A DNA stretch of 64,000 nt. Origin: Streptomyces nodosus (lineage in GTDB: Bacteria; Actinomycetota; Actinomycetes; Streptomycetales; Streptomycetaceae). The translations under genes and the position numbers were made by a program. Below the pieces are notes generated by a model that was not told where the DNA came from, did no database searches, and saw nothing but the letters and a program-made list of their open reading frames with translations. Below, one piece after another: positions 27,708-35,346 of this stretch; within the stretch, counting starts at the first letter, position 1, and each line of letters opens with the position of its first letter. The DNA is taken from the NCBI RefSeq assembly GCF_008704995.1, contig NZ_CP023747.1, positions 1 to 64,000 of the forward strand, read 5' to 3'.

Positions 27708-28715
27708 TCATGCAGGCACCTCCCGCAGGCGGGAGGAATCGACGGTGCACAGTGGCTCCCACCACTCCGGATGACGCGTGTACCAAGCCACGGTACGCGC
27801 CAGACCGTCATCGAAGGCCACAGTGGGCCGGTACCCCAGCTCAGTGCGGATCCTGTCGGCCGTCAGGGCATACCGCAGGTCGTGGCCCTTTCTGTCGACC
27901 ACGTGCTCGACCTGGGACCAATCCGCGCCGAGCAGGGCGAGGATGCGCCGGGTCAGGTCCCGATTGCTCAGTTCGATGCCTCCTCCAATGTTGTACACCC
28001 GCCCTGGCGTACCGTCGGCTGCCACCAGGGCGACACCCTGGCAGTGATCGTCGACGTGCAGCCAGTCGCGTACGTGGGAGCCGTCTCCGTACAGGGGGAC
28101 TCGCTCTCCCCTCAGCAGACGCGTTACGAAGCGGGGGATGACCTTCTCCGGGTGCTGGTGGGAGCCGTACGTATTGGAGCACCGTGTGACGCAGACGGGC
28201 AGGCCGTGGGTGCGGTAGTAGCTGAGGGCGAGCAGGTCGGAGCCGGCCTTGGAGGCGGAGTACGGGGAGTTGGGTGCGACGGGAGAGTGCTCGTCCCAAC
28301 GGTCGGTCCCCGCGATCGATCCGTACACCTCGTCGGTGGAGATGTGCACGAACCGGGCCACCCGTGCCCTTAGCGCCGCTGCGAGCAGGCAGTGGGTGCC
28401 CATGACATTGGTGCGGATGAACGAGTCAGCCGCGGCGATCGACCGGTCGACGTGCGACTCGGCCGCGAAGTGGACGACGATGTCGGCGTCGACCAGCAGA
28501 CGCTCCACCAGGGGGTCGTCGCAGATATCTCCCTCCGCGACAGTCAGCCGCGGATGGTCGATCACCTCACTCAGGTTGCTGCGGCTTCCCGCATAGGTGA
28601 ACTTGTCGAGTACGGTGACATGGGCGGTGCGGAACGCAGGGTACACGCCAGCCAAGAGGTGCTTAACGAAGTGCGAGCCGATGAAGCCGGCCCCTCCGGT
28701 GACGACGAGGCGCAC
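27708..28715 (-). CDS. rmlB: dTDP-glucose 4,6-dehydratase
   Basis: A 335-residue extended SDR. Motifs: TGGAGFIGSHFV (NAD), HFAAESHVDRSI, STDEVYGS, SPYSASKAGSDLL (catalytic Tyr/Lys), and NTYGSHQHPEKVIPRF. These are diagnostic of RmlB, which makes dTDP-4-keto-6-deoxyglucose. The GTG at 28715 has AGGAGGGG at seven bases. It lies 21 bp downstream of rmlA. No later-stage dTDP-sugar gene (epimerase, 4-ketoreductase or sugar aminotransferase) is adjacent. The acarbose cluster has a comparable acbA-acbB pair. Confidence 0.93.
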   Translation of the reverse strand: MRLVVTGGAGFIGSHFVKHLLAGVYPAFRTAHVTVLDKFTYAGSRSNLSEVIDHPRLTVAEGDICDDPLVERLLVDADIVVHFAAESHVDRSIAAADSFIRTNVMGTHCLLAAALRARVARFVHISTDEVYGSIAGTDRWDEHSPVAPNSPYSASKAGSDLLALSYYRTHGLPVCVTRCSNTYGSHQHPEKVIPRFVTRLLRGERVPLYGDGSHVRDWLHVDDHCQGVALVAADGTPGRVYNIGGGIELSNRDLTRRILALLGADWSQVEHVVDRKGHDLRYALTADRIRTELGYRPTVAFDDGLARTVAWYTRHPEWWEPLCTVDSSRLREVPA

Positions 28716-28736
28716 GAATCACCCCTCCTGTGTTGC

Positions 28737-29621
28737 TCAGTCGCTTCTTGTCGCTTCCCGTTCGACGATGTCGAGGAGGTAGTGGCCGTAGCTGGTCTGC
28801 CCCATACGGAGAGCGAGTTCCTGGCATTCCTCGGCGGTGATGAAGCCCATCCGGTAGGCGATCTCTTCCAGACAGGCGATTCGCATGCCCTGCCGTTGCT
28901 CCAGGACCTGTACGTAGTTGGCGGCTTGGAGCAGAGAGTCATGCGTGCCGGCGTCCAGCCAGGAGAATCCACGTCCCAGACGGACGAGTTGGGCACGGCC
29001 TTGCTCCAGGTAGGCGCGGTTGACGTCGGTGATCTCCAGTTCGCCGCGCGCCGAGGGGCGCAGGTTCTTGGCAATGTCCACGACGTCATTGTTATAGGCG
29101 TACAACCCGGTGAGTGCCAGGTTGGAGCGCGGCTCGGCAGGCTTCTCCTCGATGGAGACCAGGCTTCCGTCCTCGATGGTCTCTCCAACTGCGTACCGCT
29201 GGGGATCACTGACCGCGTACCCGAAGAGCAGCGCGCCGGCGACCTGCCGCAGCCTGCTCTGAAGCAAGTGGGAGAAGCCGGGGCCATGGAAGATGTTGTC
29301 GCCGAGGATCAGCGTGACAGAGCTCGTGCCTATGTGGTCGGCACCGATGGTCAGGGCCTGCGCGATGCCGTCGGGCCGGGTTTGTTCCGCGTAGGAGATG
29401 GACAGTCCGAGCCGACTGCCGTCGCCGAATAGTGTGTGAAACAGGGGCAGCTGATCCGGCGATGAGATCAGCAGGATCTCACGAATGCCACCCAGCATCA
29501 GCACCGACAGCGGGTAGTAGATCAGAGGCTTGTCGTAGACCGGCAGGAGCTGTTTGGAGACGGCGGAGGTGAGCGGGAGCAACCGGGTGCCGCTGCCGCC
29601 AGCCAGAACAATGCCCTTCAT
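28737..29621 (-). CDS. rmlA: Glucose-1-phosphate thymidylyltransferase
   Basis: A 294-residue RmlA enzyme that forms dTDP-glucose from glucose 1-phosphate and dTTP. It starts MKGIVLAGGSGTRLLPLT, with the pyrophosphorylase signature and catalytic Arg, followed by KQLLPVYDKPLIYYPLS and ILGDNIFHG. The ATG at 29621 overlaps the stop of a small upstream frame (ATGA) and has GGAG about eight bases away. Together with rmlB it makes the common precursor of 6-deoxysugars. A TTA codon was not noted. Confidence 0.95.
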   Translation of the reverse strand: MKGIVLAGGSGTRLLPLTSAVSKQLLPVYDKPLIYYPLSVLMLGGIREILLISSPDQLPLFHTLFGDGSRLGLSISYAEQTRPDGIAQALTIGADHIGTSSVTLILGDNIFHGPGFSHLLQSRLRQVAGALLFGYAVSDPQRYAVGETIEDGSLVSIEEKPAEPRSNLALTGLYAYNNDVVDIAKNLRPSARGELEITDVNRAYLEQGRAQLVRLGRGFSWLDAGTHDSLLQAANYVQVLEQRQGMRIACLEEIAYRMGFITAEECQELALRMGQTSYGHYLLDIVEREATRSD

Positions 29622-29752
29622 GGGGCCTGCTCCGGCAGCCGGTCCTTGATCCGCCGGACGGCCTCGTCCTCGTGGGCCGGAGTGAGGGTCCAGGGGGCGA
29701 TTTCTGACCGGCCGAGGTTCACTTCGGACCTGAAGTGGTCTGTCTCGCGCAT
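29618..29752 (-). CDS. Small coupled ORF before rmlA, unknown
   Basis: A 44-residue frame (MRETDHFRSEVNLGRSE...) ends exactly over the rmlA start (ATGA). Such overlap usually marks a real, translated upstream gene. I do not recognise the sequence. It could be the C-terminus of a truncated gene, since the frame stays open back to 29899. Confidence 0.4.
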   Translation of the reverse strand: MRETDHFRSEVNLGRSEIAPWTLTPAHEDEAVRRIKDRLPEQAP

Positions 29753-30610
29753 CGTTACGGCTGCTCCCAGTGGTGAGCGAACAGGAAAGGAAGCCGGTAC
29801 GAGATGCTCCACCGCCCGCTCGGCCGGTACTCCGCTCGGCGAATCGTCCAGGAAGCCCTGCCGGCACGACAGGGCCGGGTTCTTCGATGACGCCGCCATG
29901 CCTACAAGCCGGGGTCACGCCGGACACACCACGTACGTGGTGTCGACATTCTGGCGTTCGGTCCGGACGGTGTCGGCGCCGTGCGCCTCGACCGCGGGGA
30001 TCCGGCAGCCGGTCTCGGCGGGACCGCGTCCGAGGTCGCTGTCCCCGTGCGCCCTGTGGACCGGAAGCCGATTTCCTGGATCTACTCAGATTTTTTTGAG
30101 GTAAGCAGAAACTAGTGGGCGAACGGCGAGCAGCGATCACTCTCTGATTCTCACAGAATGACGCGGCTCGATCACCCGCCTCAAGCCTGGCAGGTAAGTC
30201 AGGGACGCCGAGATGTCTACCACCACACCACCGAGGGAGGAATTCCTTCGGCGCTGCGGTGCGACTTCTCGCGATGATTCGCCATGGTTAAGAACGTAGA
30301 TCCTCGCAGTAGAATTTAACAACTACTTTCAGGCCACGTCCATCAGGGTTGATCTATACCATTTATTATACTTTGCCGACACCCGCCGGAGGCCCCGCCG
30401 GGAAGTGCTGGTCAGATATCGTTGGAGTGTCACGAAAATACGGGCAGCTCAAGACCCATGCGATGACACATGGAGCCCCCCTCCGGCGAGCGGGCAAGAA
30501 AGTCGATCGAATAACGCCGCCGGGCCTGCCCTCGTCGAGCCTGCTGACCCTCATTTCCACTTCACCCGATAACATATGTTTTGATGAGATATCTCAGCAT
30601 ATGTGGTCCA
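29753..30610. other. Non-coding stretch upstream of rmlA
   Basis: About 850 bp with AT-rich patches (30.09-30.1, 30.3-30.4 and 30.55-30.6 kb) and no credible gene. It probably contains the promoter of the small ORF-rmlA-rmlB operon. The right copy of the 13-bp repeat lies in it. Confidence 0.4.
30085..30097 (+). repeat. Right copy of 13-bp AT-rich direct repeat
   Basis: CTCAGATTTTTTT, identical to 5804-5816. Confidence 0.5.
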
Positions 30611-31062
30611 GACAGGCGTGATGGTGCCCTGCGCTTCTCATGGGTCGCTCACGGTCCTTGCGGCGCCCGCCGGCGTCCTGCAAGTGCTGCGGGCCTGTCA
30701 CCTGGTGCGACGTCCCGCGGAGACCGTGGACCGCTCCGGGGCGACGGCCTGCTGGACCTGGGCGACTGCACCATGGACGTGTCCCACGTCCTGGCACTCG
30801 AAGGCAGATCACACACCGGCCCCTCGCCCGTCGACCGCGCCCGTCCCGGCTCTCGAAACGCCATGCGATCGTCGACCGTCACGGAACTCGGTTCGCTGTC
30901 ACGCTCATCGGCGACAACCGGCACGACGTCAGCCGGCTCCTGCCGCTGGACACGGTCCCACCGATCCGAAGAGTGCGGGAACGCCCCACCGTAAGTCGCG
31001 GGGCCTGTACACCTACCGGGGCCACGCCTTCGACAAGCATCGCCCGCTGTGGGCGGCACTGA
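30611..31062 (+). pseudogene. Outer IS5-family transposase, 5' portion, frameshifted
   Basis: In order but in several frames: DCTMDVSHVLALEG (catalytic Asp region), HTGPSPVDRARPG, RHAIVDRHGTRFAVTLIGDNRHDV (second Asp region) and YTYRGHAFDKHRP. These are conserved blocks of IS5/IS427-group transposases. The rest continues after the inserted element, at 31966. The transposase is therefore both frameshifted and split. Confidence 0.7.
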
Positions 31063-31110
31063 GCCCTTTCCAACTTGAGGTCCAAGCTTGGCAGTTGGGC
31101 TGACAACGTG

Positions 31111-31169
31111 GTGAAGCCCCTGGTAGATGGGTTTTCGACCAAGAGAACCGTCTCCACCAGAGGCTTCAC
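31111..31169 (+). promoter_or_regulatory. Hairpin that could mask the transposase ribosome site
   Basis: GTGAAGCCCCTGG (31111-31123) pairs with CCAGAGGCTTCAC (31157-31169), twelve of thirteen positions. The right arm contains the AGAGG ribosome site and ends at the GTG start of the transposase at 31170. Confidence 0.6.
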
Positions 31170-31937
31170 GTGCTTGTTTACCCGTCCGGCATCGACGTGT
31201 CCAGCTCTGCCCTTCGCTTCCTCGCTCAGGAGTTGCGGCGGCACCGCCGTGTGATCGGCTCCCGTTGGCGGCGGCTGAACGCCGGCCGTCAGGCCCTCCT
31301 CACACTCGCCCATCCGCGGGTGGGGCATACCTATGCCCAGCTCGCGGCCGGATTCGGCGTCGGAACCACGACCGCATACCGCTACGTAACCGAGGCCGTC
31401 GACCTACTGGCCGCCCTCGCACCCAGCCTGGCCGACGCCGTCCGCACCGCGTCGGCGAAGGCGTACCTGCTCCTGGACGGCACACTCCTGCCGATCGACC
31501 GCATCGCCGCGGACCGGCCCTTCTACTCCGGCAAACACAAGAGACACGGGATGAACGTGCAGGTCCTCGCCGATCCCTTCGGCCCGCTGTTGTGGGCCTC
31601 GCCGGCCCTGCCCGGCGCCGTCCACGACGTCCGCGCGGCCCGCGAACACGGCATCATCGACGCCCTTGCCGAGGCCGACATCAAGTGCTGGGCCGACAAA
31701 GGCTACCGGGGTGCCGGCGGCACGGTCCGTACCCCGTGCTGAGGGCGATGGGAGACCCTTTCCACCGGCCAGCAGGCGGTGAACCGGTCCCACGCGAAGA
31801 TCCGCGCACTCGTCGAGCAGGCCATGGCCACCCCCAAGTCCTGGCGACTCCTCCGCAAACTCCGGTGCTCGACCACCCGGAACACCTGCCTCGTCCAAGC
31901 CGTCCTCACCCTGCATCTGGCCAGCTCAGACCAATGA
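31170..31937 (+). pseudogene. Inner IS transposase, single frameshift
   Basis: The GTG start at 31170 gives MLVYPSGIDVSSSALRF, an HTH (YAQLAAGFGVGTTTAYRYV) and catalytic blocks AYLLLDGTLLPIDR and FYSGKHKRHGMNVQVL. At about 31735 the frame is lost. The C-terminus (RWETLSTGQQAVNRSHAKIRALVEQ, with the final Glu region) continues one frame over to 31937. The domain is complete apart from the frameshift, which could be a mutation or an error. Confidence 0.75.
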
Positions 31938-31965
31938 TGGAAAAGCCTCACTGCGTCTAGCCGGT

Positions 31966-32160
31966 GACGGTCCGTCGCGGTACCGCTCACATCCCAGGAC
32001 CGCAAGATGCATCGTGCGGTCGAGCACGCCTACACCCGGCTGCACCTGTTCGAACGGCTCCGGGTCCGTCACGAAATCGCGCTGGCCCCCATCAGGGCCT
32101 GCTCGAACTGGCCTGCGGCCTCATACGCCTCCGCCGCCTGCAAAACTCATTCCGAAACGA
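31966..32160 (+). pseudogene. Outer IS5-family transposase, 3' portion
   Basis: RRGTAHIPG followed, in another frame, by VEHAYTRLHLFERLRVRHEIAL and HQGLLELACGLIRLRRL: the conserved end of an IS5-group transposase. It is the continuation of 30611-31062 after the inner element. Confidence 0.7.
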
Positions 32161-32625
32161 TCAGTTACTCGGGGGTGCACTGTTGACATGAAAAAAGCCG
32201 CACGCTTCACTTTCGTAAGGCGCTGCAGCAAATACTCGTCTTTCCTGACGGCGGGTCGTCATGCAGACCCACGATCGCCCCGCGTGCCGCTGTTCCCCGT
32301 GCCCGGACGTGCGGTCGCCCTCGACCACCTGATTCTAGAACGGCGCGTGGCTTTCTCAGTCGACTCACTTTGATAGACGGACGAACGAGCAAGGGGAAAA
32401 CAGCATGCTCGCAAGCAGGTTCGGTCGCGCCCCGGCCGGGGCCGCCCCCTGGTCAGCATCCTCCGGCCGACTGCCTCCACGACCGTCCGTACCGCACCTG
32501 CGCGGCGATGATCACCACGGGTGCAGCGCACCTTGCCACTGTTCCAGAAGCAGAGCGTGCAGGTCTCCTGAGCCGACGTCGCGCCCAGTCCACACCACCT
32601 GAGACGAAAGGCGAACCGCCTCCCC
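32161..32625 (+). promoter_or_regulatory. Upstream region of the MFS-radical SAM operon
   Basis: About 460 bp without a supportable gene. TTGACA at 32183-32188, just after the IS relic, is a possible -35 element, but I see no good -10 at the right distance. The transcript of the eight-gene operon must start in this region or inside the IS. Confidence 0.35.
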
Positions 32626-33882
32626 ATGAGAGTTCCAGGGCTTGACTCCGGACCGCGCAGGTTCGTCATTGCCCGAGCGCTCTCCCGGTCCGGCGACACC
32701 GTCTTCCCCATCGGTCTGGCCGCCGCCATGCTCCAGAAGGACTTCAGCGCCTCCGATGTCGGTGTGGTCATGGGGGCCTCCTTGGCACCCGTGGTGTTGC
32801 TGATGCCATTCGGAGGAGTGATCCTCGATCACTTCAACCCCAAGACCCCGATGGTCGTCGCTGACGTCGTACGCACCGTGCTCCAGGGAGTGCTGGCGGC
32901 GCTGCTGCTGGCCGGGCCTCCGCCCCTGTGGCAGATACTGGTGCCGGCGCTGGCCTCAGGCGCGGCACAAGCATTCTTCCAGCCGGGAGTCTCCAACATG
33001 CTGAGGCAGTTGGCACCGGACCGGCTGCGGCAGTCGAATGCGACGGTGCGGACGGTGGAGTCGGTGGTTTCGCTCGGCGCGCCCGCCTTGGCCGGTGTAG
33101 TCATCGCCGTCACGGATGCCGCGGCCGTCATCGCCCTGGACGCCTGTACGTTCGCCGCGAGCGCCTGGCTGCTGGCCGGCATCCGGCTGGGGTCCGGCCC
33201 TGTCGCAGCCGCCCCGAAGTTCTGGGGGCAACTGCGAGAAGGATGGCACGAGTTCACCGCCCGACCGTGGCTGTGGTCCGTGGTGTCGGTGTTCTCGCTG
33301 TTCGGCCTGGTGGTGTTCGGACCGTTCGACGTGCTGAAGGCCGTCGTGCTCATCGACCGGTTCGGTGCGTCGGCCTATGCCTGGCTGATATCCGGATTCA
33401 GCCTGGGCGCCGTCCTCGGTGGGCTGCTCGCCCTGAGAGCCTCGCCGGGCCGGCCCCTGCGGACAGGGCTGTTGACGCTGCTCGGCTTCACCCCGCTGCC
33501 GGTCGTGATCAGCTTCGACCTGCCGGCGGCGCTCGTGGCGGTGGCCATGATTGCAGGCGGCGCCGCCAACGCCTACTGGGCGGTGATGTGGTCCACCTCG
33601 GTACAGTCCCACGCGCCCCCGCACGTGCTGAGCCGCATCACCGCCTACGACATGATCGGCTCCATCGGTCTCATGCCCGTCGGCCGGGCGCTCACCGGAG
33701 CGGCCGCGGGCTACATCGGCACCGCGACCGTCCTGTCCATGTCCTCCGTGGCACTGCTCGTCGGCTGTATGGCGCTGCTGCTCGTGCCCGCCGTACGCAC
33801 CCTGCCTGCCGTGCAGCTGCCCCGGGGGGCGAGCAGCCCGGCTGAACCGACCTCCAACGCACTCGAAGCCCGTGACGCCTAG
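32626..33882 (+). CDS. MFS exporter (transmembrane secretion effector type)
   Basis: A 418-residue MFS protein with about twelve hydrophobic segments, starting with RRFVIARALSRSGDTVFPIGLAAAML, typical of the MFS_3/enterobactin-exporter-like branch. It is the first gene of the uncharacterised operon and ends seven bases before the radical SAM gene. In such operons this family exports the product and gives self-protection. The ATG at 32626 has only a weak ribosome site; no better in-frame start is evident. Confidence 0.8.
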   Translation: MRVPGLDSGPRRFVIARALSRSGDTVFPIGLAAAMLQKDFSASDVGVVMGASLAPVVLLMPFGGVILDHFNPKTPMVVADVVRTVLQGVLAALLLAGPPPLWQILVPALASGAAQAFFQPGVSNMLRQLAPDRLRQSNATVRTVESVVSLGAPALAGVVIAVTDAAAVIALDACTFAASAWLLAGIRLGSGPVAAAPKFWGQLREGWHEFTARPWLWSVVSVFSLFGLVVFGPFDVLKAVVLIDRFGASAYAWLISGFSLGAVLGGLLALRASPGRPLRTGLLTLLGFTPLPVVISFDLPAALVAVAMIAGGAANAYWAVMWSTSVQSHAPPHVLSRITAYDMIGSIGLMPVGRALTGAAAGYIGTATVLSMSSVALLVGCMALLLVPAVRTLPAVQLPRGASSPAEPTSNALEARDA

Positions 33883-33889
33883 GAGCAGA

Positions 33890-35065
33890 ATGCACCCTCG
33901 AACGAGTCGCACCCTGACCACCAAGGAGTTCTCCGACATCACACACACGGTGTCGATCCGGTCGCAGTCACGATCACGACTGCGCCGGGACGCCGGTTAC
34001 GCGTCGGACGTCCCTCGCGAAGTCAGCCTCCAACTCACCTACAAGTGCAATCTCCGCTGTACGCACTGCTACCAGTGGAACGAACAGGGCTTCTTCCGCG
34101 ACTGGGGGATCGACAAGCAGCGGACGGAACTCGACCTGTCCGTCGTCGAGGACGTGCTGAAAGCAACCGCTTCGGTGCGCGGCAAACTCTTCCTCTGGGG
34201 CGGTGAGCCCCTGATGCACAGTCGGTTCACCGACGTGTCGCGCCTGATCGAGCGCTACCCTCGCACCGTCAACATGTGCACCAACGGACTGCTGTTCCGG
34301 CGCCGGACGGACGACCTGTTGCGGATCGGTGAGAACCTGAATCTGCTGGTCAGTCTGGACGGTCTCGGCGCGGATCACGAGGAGCTGCGCGGTAAAGGCA
34401 CCTTCGGGCGCACAGTGCGCAACATCGAGACGATGCTCGACATGAAGCGCAAGGGCGAGTTCCGCGGTGAACTGTCGCTGTCCTGCATGGTTTCGCACGT
34501 GACGGTGCACCGGATGTACGAGTTCATGGAATGGGCCGAGGAACTGGACGTCAACACCGTCTACTTCCAGTTCCCCTGGTACATCAGCCCCGAGGTGGCA
34601 CAGGCGATGGACTCCGTCTACCGCGAGCACTTCGCGTGGCTGTCGCCGGAGACCGGAACCGCGCGCCCCACCTGGCACTCGTATACGTACCAGCTGCCCC
34701 CCGAACTGCTGCCTGCGCTGCGCGACTCCATGGCTCGGCTGGCCGACCGGGTCTGGCGCCCCCGGGTGCGCTACCAGCCGCAGTTGGAGCCGGACGAGGT
34801 CGAGTCGTTCATCCTCGGCACCTCCCGCCCGGCACAGCGACGCACCCGCTGTCTCGCCGTGACCAACCGGATGGAGGTGCACGCCGACGGGAACGTCAGT
34901 TCCTGCAAGTTCTTTCCGGAGTTCGTGGTGGGCAACCTGTACCAGTCCTCGACGGTGGACCTGTGGCAGAGCGAACGGTTCCGCCGGGTCCGGTCCGTCC
35001 TCGCCGAGACCGGCATGATGCCGGTCTGCTCCAAGTGCATCCTTCTCTACCTGAACGGAGTGTGA
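33890..35065 (+). CDS. Radical SAM enzyme with SPASM-like C-terminal domain
   Basis: A 391-residue radical SAM protein. The [4Fe-4S] motif is CNLRCTHC (Cys53, 57, 60), followed by FLWGGEPLMHS (GGE SAM contact) and a partial TIM barrel. The C-terminal part, CLAVTNRMEVHADGNVSSCKFF ending MPVCSKCILLY, has the cysteine pattern of a SPASM/twitch auxiliary-cluster domain. The ATG at 33890 has AGGAG close by. The next gene is an ACP after five bases, so the substrate may be carrier-bound, or it may be a sugar/cyclitol as in BtrN-type aminoglycoside dehydrogenases. No precursor peptide gene was found, which argues against a RiPP role. Confidence 0.9.
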   Translation: MHPRTSRTLTTKEFSDITHTVSIRSQSRSRLRRDAGYASDVPREVSLQLTYKCNLRCTHCYQWNEQGFFRDWGIDKQRTELDLSVVEDVLKATASVRGKLFLWGGEPLMHSRFTDVSRLIERYPRTVNMCTNGLLFRRRTDDLLRIGENLNLLVSLDGLGADHEELRGKGTFGRTVRNIETMLDMKRKGEFRGELSLSCMVSHVTVHRMYEFMEWAEELDVNTVYFQFPWYISPEVAQAMDSVYREHFAWLSPETGTARPTWHSYTYQLPPELLPALRDSMARLADRVWRPRVRYQPQLEPDEVESFILGTSRPAQRRTRCLAVTNRMEVHADGNVSSCKFFPEFVVGNLYQSSTVDLWQSERFRRVRSVLAETGMMPVCSKCILLYLNGV

Positions 35066-35070
35066 GTTCC

Positions 35071-35346
35071 ATGAGCAACGCCACTCAGGTCACCGAGGCA
35101 GAAGCCCGCGTGCGGAGCGTGCTTGCGGAAGTACTGGCCGACAAAGTCCCGGTGGAGCAGATCACCGTGGACGCGGACATGGTCCAGGAACTCGGCCTGG
35201 ACTCCTTACAGGCCATCCAGTTCCTGCTGGGCGTCGAGGACGAGTTTGACGTGGAGCTGGACTACGAGACCCTGAGTCTCGACCATCTGAGGTCGGTCCG
35301 CTACTTCACGGCCGAGGTCCTGGGACAGCCGGTGCACGAGCAGTGA
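35071..35346 (+). CDS. Acyl/peptidyl carrier protein
   Basis: A 91-residue free-standing carrier protein. The phosphopantetheine attachment motif is LGLDSLQAI with Ser45. The protein is acidic, four-helix in pattern and of normal ACP length. The Leu after the active Ser is a TTA codon (35206-35208), implying bldA-dependent translation of the operon. The stop overlaps the GTG of the ATP-grasp gene. No phosphopantetheinyl transferase or adenylation domain is nearby, so loading probably depends on the adjacent ATP-grasp ligase. Confidence 0.9.
   Translation: MSNATQVTEAEARVRSVLAEVLADKVPVEQITVDADMVQELGLDSLQAIQFLLGVEDEFDVELDYETLSLDHLRSVRYFTAEVLGQPVHEQ

Larger units (their letters stand above)
31085..31960 (+). 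mobile_element. Inner insertion sequence (IS5-superfamily), copy 1
   Basis: An element inserted inside the outer IS5-type transposase. It holds one transposase gene on the plus strand and has a close relative at 45896-46650. The exact ends are uncertain; they are bounded by where the outer transposase similarity stops and resumes. No clean target duplication was identified. Confidence 0.6.

Noticed and set aside
28737..30140. A 467-residue version of RmlA with a long N-terminal extension
   Set aside because: The extension is not protein-like and RmlA begins at MKGIVLAGG, where an ATGA overlap and ribosome site occur.
32928..33948. Large ORFs on both strands inside the MFS gene
   Set aside because: Explained by high third-position GC; only the MFS frame has membrane segments and family signatures.
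34531..35346. ACP with a long N-terminal domain
   Set aside because: The upstream part is a shadow frame of the radical SAM gene; the ACP has its own ATG at 35071.
33872..35346. RiPP pathway (radical SAM plus carrier misread as precursor)
   Set aside because: The small protein has a canonical phosphopantetheine motif (LGLDSL) and ACP length, and no leader-core peptide or RRE domain is visible.
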